Assembly (NCBI RefSeq): GCF_002917885.1
Contig: NZ_PQNY01000001.1
Span: 186,001-250,000, forward strand
DNA: 64,000 bases
Origin: Flavobacterium croceum DSM 17960
Lineage (GTDB): Bacteria; Bacteroidota; Bacteroidia; Flavobacteriales; Flavobacteriaceae
Reading direction: 5' to 3'
The notes beneath the pieces were generated by a model, which was given only the letters and a program-made list of their open reading frames with translations, had not been told where the DNA came from and did no database searches. Positions 61,327 through 64,000 of the stretch are shown piece after piece; the first letter of the stretch is position 1, and the number at the start of each line of letters is the position of its first letter. Both the position numbers and the translations under genes were made by a program.

Positions 61327-62475
61327 ATGATAAACAAGCGTCTACTTATTAAAAACCTACTTGCTCATAATGACGAGAATAGTTTTTATGATAAAAAAAG
61401 ACAACTCAATCTTCATACTCAAGAAGGTAAAGCCAAATTTTTAAAACATATTTGCGCTTTGTCCAATTCCAACCCGTCCAACAACGCTTATATTGTGGTA
61501 GGTGTAGAAGACGGATCAAATGAAATAGTAGGCGACGATTTTTTTGACGATAGTCGCATTCAAAACCTAGTGAATGCTTTTTTAGAAAATCCACCAAAAA
61601 TACAATACGAAAACATTCCTTTTCCAAATTTGCCAAAAGAAAAAGTAGTAGGTTTGGTTACCATAAAGCCCAATGCCAAAACTTCTTTTTTTAAAAAAGG
61701 AATACACACAATTCCTTGTAAAACCACTTTTGTAAGAAGAGGCAGTAATTCTATACCAACCCTCGAAAAAATAGCATTTAATAAGCAAAACATAGAAACG
61801 GTAGTAAGTATAGAAAATAATTCTAGAAACAGCATTGCACATACACTCGATAGTGTGATTAATTTTATAAACCATAAACACAAAGACTTAAATTCCGAGT
61901 ATCGTGTATTTAAAGAATTATTTGTAATCTGTTGGGCAGGAATTCCAAAAACCATCAAAGGAAAAACATATTGGTCTAGAGTAGATATAGAATTGGTAAA
62001 CGAACAAATAAAATTATTTTATTCTCTACAAGACGAAGTAGAAATTTCTTTTACAGAAAACGCCTTTACTATTACAGAATATGTTCCGCTTGGGCTCAAC
62101 GATAAAACAAGCTATTACCCGCTAGAGCAACAAAAGCTCTCTTTTTTTGACAACGGATATTACAAACTAGAAACACAAATGTTATTTGAGCCTCCGCAAT
62201 ACAATAAAAAAATATTGTATCATATTTACAACTCTAATGTATCTTTGTTGCACAAAATGGAAAAGAAAAGCGCATTGTCTGTTCATGAAAACAATGATGT
62301 AAAAAATATTCCGTACACATTAATGATTTGTTTTTTAAATGATTTTAAAGAAGCAAAACAATTATTAATAAACTACAAGCAGCTATTTAAACAATTTGAA
62401 AATCCAGAAGCATATACCAATTTTAAAGAAGTAATGCGCATTTTGAGAAAAATAAAATATGAAAACAAAACCTAA
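61327..62475 (+). CDS. AlbA_2 (Schlafen-like) domain protein
   Basis: The 382-residue protein has an N-terminal AlbA_2 domain (~20-150): KFLKHICALSNSNPSNNAYIVVGVED, PPKIQYENIPF, then HTIPCKTTFVRRGSNSIPT. These domains are found in Schlafen-type nucleases and in transcriptional regulators. The C-terminal 200 residues are not recognised. It overlaps the phosphatase gene by 17 bp, so they are expressed together. Confidence 0.8.
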   Translation: MINKRLLIKNLLAHNDENSFYDKKRQLNLHTQEGKAKFLKHICALSNSNPSNNAYIVVGVEDGSNEIVGDDFFDDSRIQNLVNAFLENPPKIQYENIPFPNLPKEKVVGLVTIKPNAKTSFFKKGIHTIPCKTTFVRRGSNSIPTLEKIAFNKQNIETVVSIENNSRNSIAHTLDSVINFINHKHKDLNSEYRVFKELFVICWAGIPKTIKGKTYWSRVDIELVNEQIKLFYSLQDEVEISFTENAFTITEYVPLGLNDKTSYYPLEQQKLSFFDNGYYKLETQMLFEPPQYNKKILYHIYNSNVSLLHKMEKKSALSVHENNDVKNIPYTLMICFLNDFKEAKQLLINYKQLFKQFENPEAYTNFKEVMRILRKIKYENKT

Positions 62476-63208
62476 TCGAACTTTGGTAATAGGCGATATT
62501 CATGGCGGATATAAAGCATTACTCCAAATACTTGATCGAGCTGGTGTTTCAGAAACCGATACCTTAATTTTTTTGGGAGATTATGTAGATGGTTGGAGCC
62601 AATCGCCACAAATATTAGATTTTTTAATAGAATTGCAAACCCAACAAAATTGTATTTTTATTAAAGGAAATCATGATGATTTGCTTTTAGATTGGCTTAC
62701 CAATAATACCCAAAATATTGATGAAACCATGTGGTACAAACACGGTGGTAAGGCTACAGTAGAAGCCTATAAAACAATTTCAGACGAACAAAAATCAAAA
62801 CATATATTATTTTTACAAAATCTTCGTAATTCATACATAGACAGTCAAAACCGATTGTTTGTTCATGCAGGTTTTACCAATCAAAACGGAATCGATTCTG
62901 AATATTTTCCAGCCATGCTTTATTGGGATAGAACCCTTTGGGAAACGGCTTTATCTTTAAACCCTGCATTAGAAAAAAACAATACTTTATATCCAAAACG
63001 ATTGCTTTTGTATACTGAAATTTACATTGGGCATACACCTACTACAAAAATAAATAAAGACACACCTGTAAATGCTGCTAATGTTTGGAATATAGATACA
63101 GGAGCAGGTTTTTGGGGAAAACTAACAGCATTAGACATCGATACCAAACAATTTTGGCAAAGCGATAGTTTGCCCAGCTTGTACCCAAACGAAAATGGAC
63201 GAAATTAG
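62459..63208 (+). CDS. PPP-type metallophosphatase
   Basis: This 249-residue phosphatase has the metal motifs GDIHGGY (12-18), FLGDYVDG (39-46) and KGNHDD (70-75), with later HAGF and GHTPT. This is the bacterial PPP/ApaH-like serine-threonine phosphatase group. The target could be phosphoproteins or dinucleotides. It is linked to the AlbA_2 gene by overlap. Confidence 0.92.
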   Translation: MKTKPNRTLVIGDIHGGYKALLQILDRAGVSETDTLIFLGDYVDGWSQSPQILDFLIELQTQQNCIFIKGNHDDLLLDWLTNNTQNIDETMWYKHGGKATVEAYKTISDEQKSKHILFLQNLRNSYIDSQNRLFVHAGFTNQNGIDSEYFPAMLYWDRTLWETALSLNPALEKNNTLYPKRLLLYTEIYIGHTPTTKINKDTPVNAANVWNIDTGAGFWGKLTALDIDTKQFWQSDSLPSLYPNENGRN

Positions 63209-63220
63209 TACTAGAATTCT

Positions 63221-63228
63221 TATATTTG
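63221..63228 (+). promoter_or_regulatory. Flavobacterial -7 promoter box for the barrel protein
   Basis: TATATTTG, a perfect TAnnTTTG, 21 bp before the ATG at 63250. Confidence 0.75.
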
Positions 63229-63249
63229 CACAAACTAAAAAATAACGAA

Positions 63250-63744
63250 ATGAAAAAAATTGTATTTTTAACAATGCTATTAGCAGGCACTTTTGCACAC
63301 GCACAAGCATTTAAAGGAAAAGGAGACATAAAAGGACAAGTTGGACTTAATGTACAAGACGGAGGAACAGGAATTACTGCTACAGCCGATTTTGGTTTAG
63401 GAGAAAACTTATCGTACGGATTTACAGCTACTTATTTATTAAATGCTGATAGAATTTATGATATAAAACCAGGCTTTGATGATAGAGCAGACCTTAAAGC
63501 GCGAATTAATGCAAACATAGGAAATGTGCTTAAAATAGACCCAAAACTAGATGTATACCCAGGTCTTAATTTAGGATTAAGAAATTTTGGAGCTCATCTA
63601 GGAGCACGCTATTTCTTTACAGATGGATTTGGTCTTTTTGCAGAAGGAGGAGTACCATTAGCAAAATATAAAACAGACCCAGTTGGTTTCGATTATTACA
63701 ACAACCAGTTTACGTTTGTAATAGGAGCCAGCTTCAATTTATAA
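63250..63744 (+). CDS. Small outer-membrane beta-barrel protein (DUF6646-like)
   Basis: This 164-residue protein has a signal peptide (MKKIVFLTMLLAGTFAHAQ) and alternating beta strands (GQVGLNVQ, GITATADFGLG, YGFTATYLL, GLNLGLRNFGAHLGARYFF), ending FVIGASFNL. This is an eight-stranded barrel type. No ligand or function is known. The ATG at 63250 is chosen over 63226, which would lie inside the promoter box. Confidence 0.85.
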   Translation: MKKIVFLTMLLAGTFAHAQAFKGKGDIKGQVGLNVQDGGTGITATADFGLGENLSYGFTATYLLNADRIYDIKPGFDDRADLKARINANIGNVLKIDPKLDVYPGLNLGLRNFGAHLGARYFFTDGFGLFAEGGVPLAKYKTDPVGFDYYNNQFTFVIGASFNL

Positions 63745-63751
63745 TAAACAA

Positions 63752-64000
63752 ATGACAATTACAGAAAAAAAACTTCACGAACGAAGCGGTTCAATTTGCG
63801 AAATAAGTGGATCGACAGATAATTTGGTTGTATATACCGTAGCTCCAAAAACAACAGAAAGTTTAGAGAACAGTATATTAATTTCAAAAAATCTTTTAGA
63901 TCAAATAAACAATCCCGAAACCACCAATGCAAATGATTGGAGAGGTCTAAGCGAAAGCATGTGGAGCGAACATTTACCCGTACAAATTGTATCTTGGCGA
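63752..64000 (+). CDS. PhnA-like domain protein, N-terminal part
   Basis: The frame is open to the window end. The start MTITEKKLHERSGSICEISG and then NLVVYTVAPKTT and WRGLSESMWSEHLPVQIVSWR are the pattern of PhnA family proteins (zinc-ribbon-containing). The usual second cysteine pair is reduced here: only C16 is seen, with ISG where family members have ELCG. The real function of the family is unclear. Confidence 0.8.
   Translation, partial: MTITEKKLHERSGSICEISGSTDNLVVYTVAPKTTESLENSILISKNLLDQINNPETTNANDWRGLSESMWSEHLPVQIVSWR

Overview
The window is AT-rich chromosomal DNA of a marine- or soil-type member of the Flavobacteriaceae (phylum Bacteroidota). The support is direct: many promoters carry the flavobacterial -7 box TAnnTTTG, Shine-Dalgarno sequences are absent, outer-membrane receptors and MKK...C lipoproteins abound, one peptidase carries a type IX secretion sorting tail, the nitrous oxide reductase is of the Sec-dependent (clade II) type, and families such as DUF4301, DUF4286, DUF5689 and PcrB-type GGGP synthase are typical of that group. 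No species can be named from the sequence alone.

Layout. 1-2.6 kb: end of a TonB-dependent receptor with two surface lipoproteins. 2.7-6.6 kb: phosphopantetheinyl transferase, GGGP synthase, PnuC transporter, DUF4301 protein and ArfB. 6.6-8.9 kb: a TPP riboswitch before a TonB receptor, so very likely thiamin uptake. 8.9-13.5 kb: a Rieske-like lipoprotein that has lost its histidine ligands, greA (with a terminator-like hairpin in its leader), a HIT protein, acyl-ACP desaturase, plsC and recA. 13.5-16 kb: an ECF sigma operon with a probable self-recognised promoter. 16-25 kb: housekeeping genes (2-hydroxyacid dehydrogenase, mgtE, rsmA, TPR protein, secreted M1 peptidase, rseP). 25.0-25.2 kb: two identical tRNA-Asn genes.

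25.2-43.1 kb is the accessory highlight: a broken IS transposase followed by a nitrous-oxide-respiration and NO-handling region (cytochrome c, nosZ, a NosB-like membrane protein, nosL, nosD, nosF, nosY, group III truncated haemoglobin, a CopD-like protein, the Ric/ScdA di-iron repair protein, a NorC-NorB-like pair, a fasciclin lipoprotein, an unassigned polytopic protein and a Crp/Fnr-type regulator). It is followed by an operon with Cys/Met/His-rich proteins and a TonB receptor that has both halves of the OprC/NosA copper site (CxxxM and HxM). Six palindromes of the form ATGA-N6-TCAT (one with a mismatch) lie 36.5-37.5 bp before the last G of a -7 box. This describes one regulon: a DNR-like regulator, its own gene, N2O reduction, NO reduction and repair, and copper supply for NosZ. 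A degraded copy of the tRNA-Asn tail at 39.4 kb suggests that the nos part arrived as a tRNA-associated island.

43-64 kb: M1 and S8 peptidases, an MBL-fold hydrolase, and the suf operon (sufA, sufB, sufC, sufD), whose three gaps each hold an element bounded by inverted arms built from a doubled short unit. Two of these elements carry an S23-type four-helix-bundle gene, one dead and one intact. Then come lpxH, an operon joining a Rab-like GTPase, a roadblock-like partner, a coiled-coil protein, two histidine kinases and a HupE/UreJ-like protein, then fbp, an M48 protease, an aldo/keto reductase, an AlbA_2-domain protein with a PPP-type phosphatase, a small barrel protein and the start of a PhnA-like gene.
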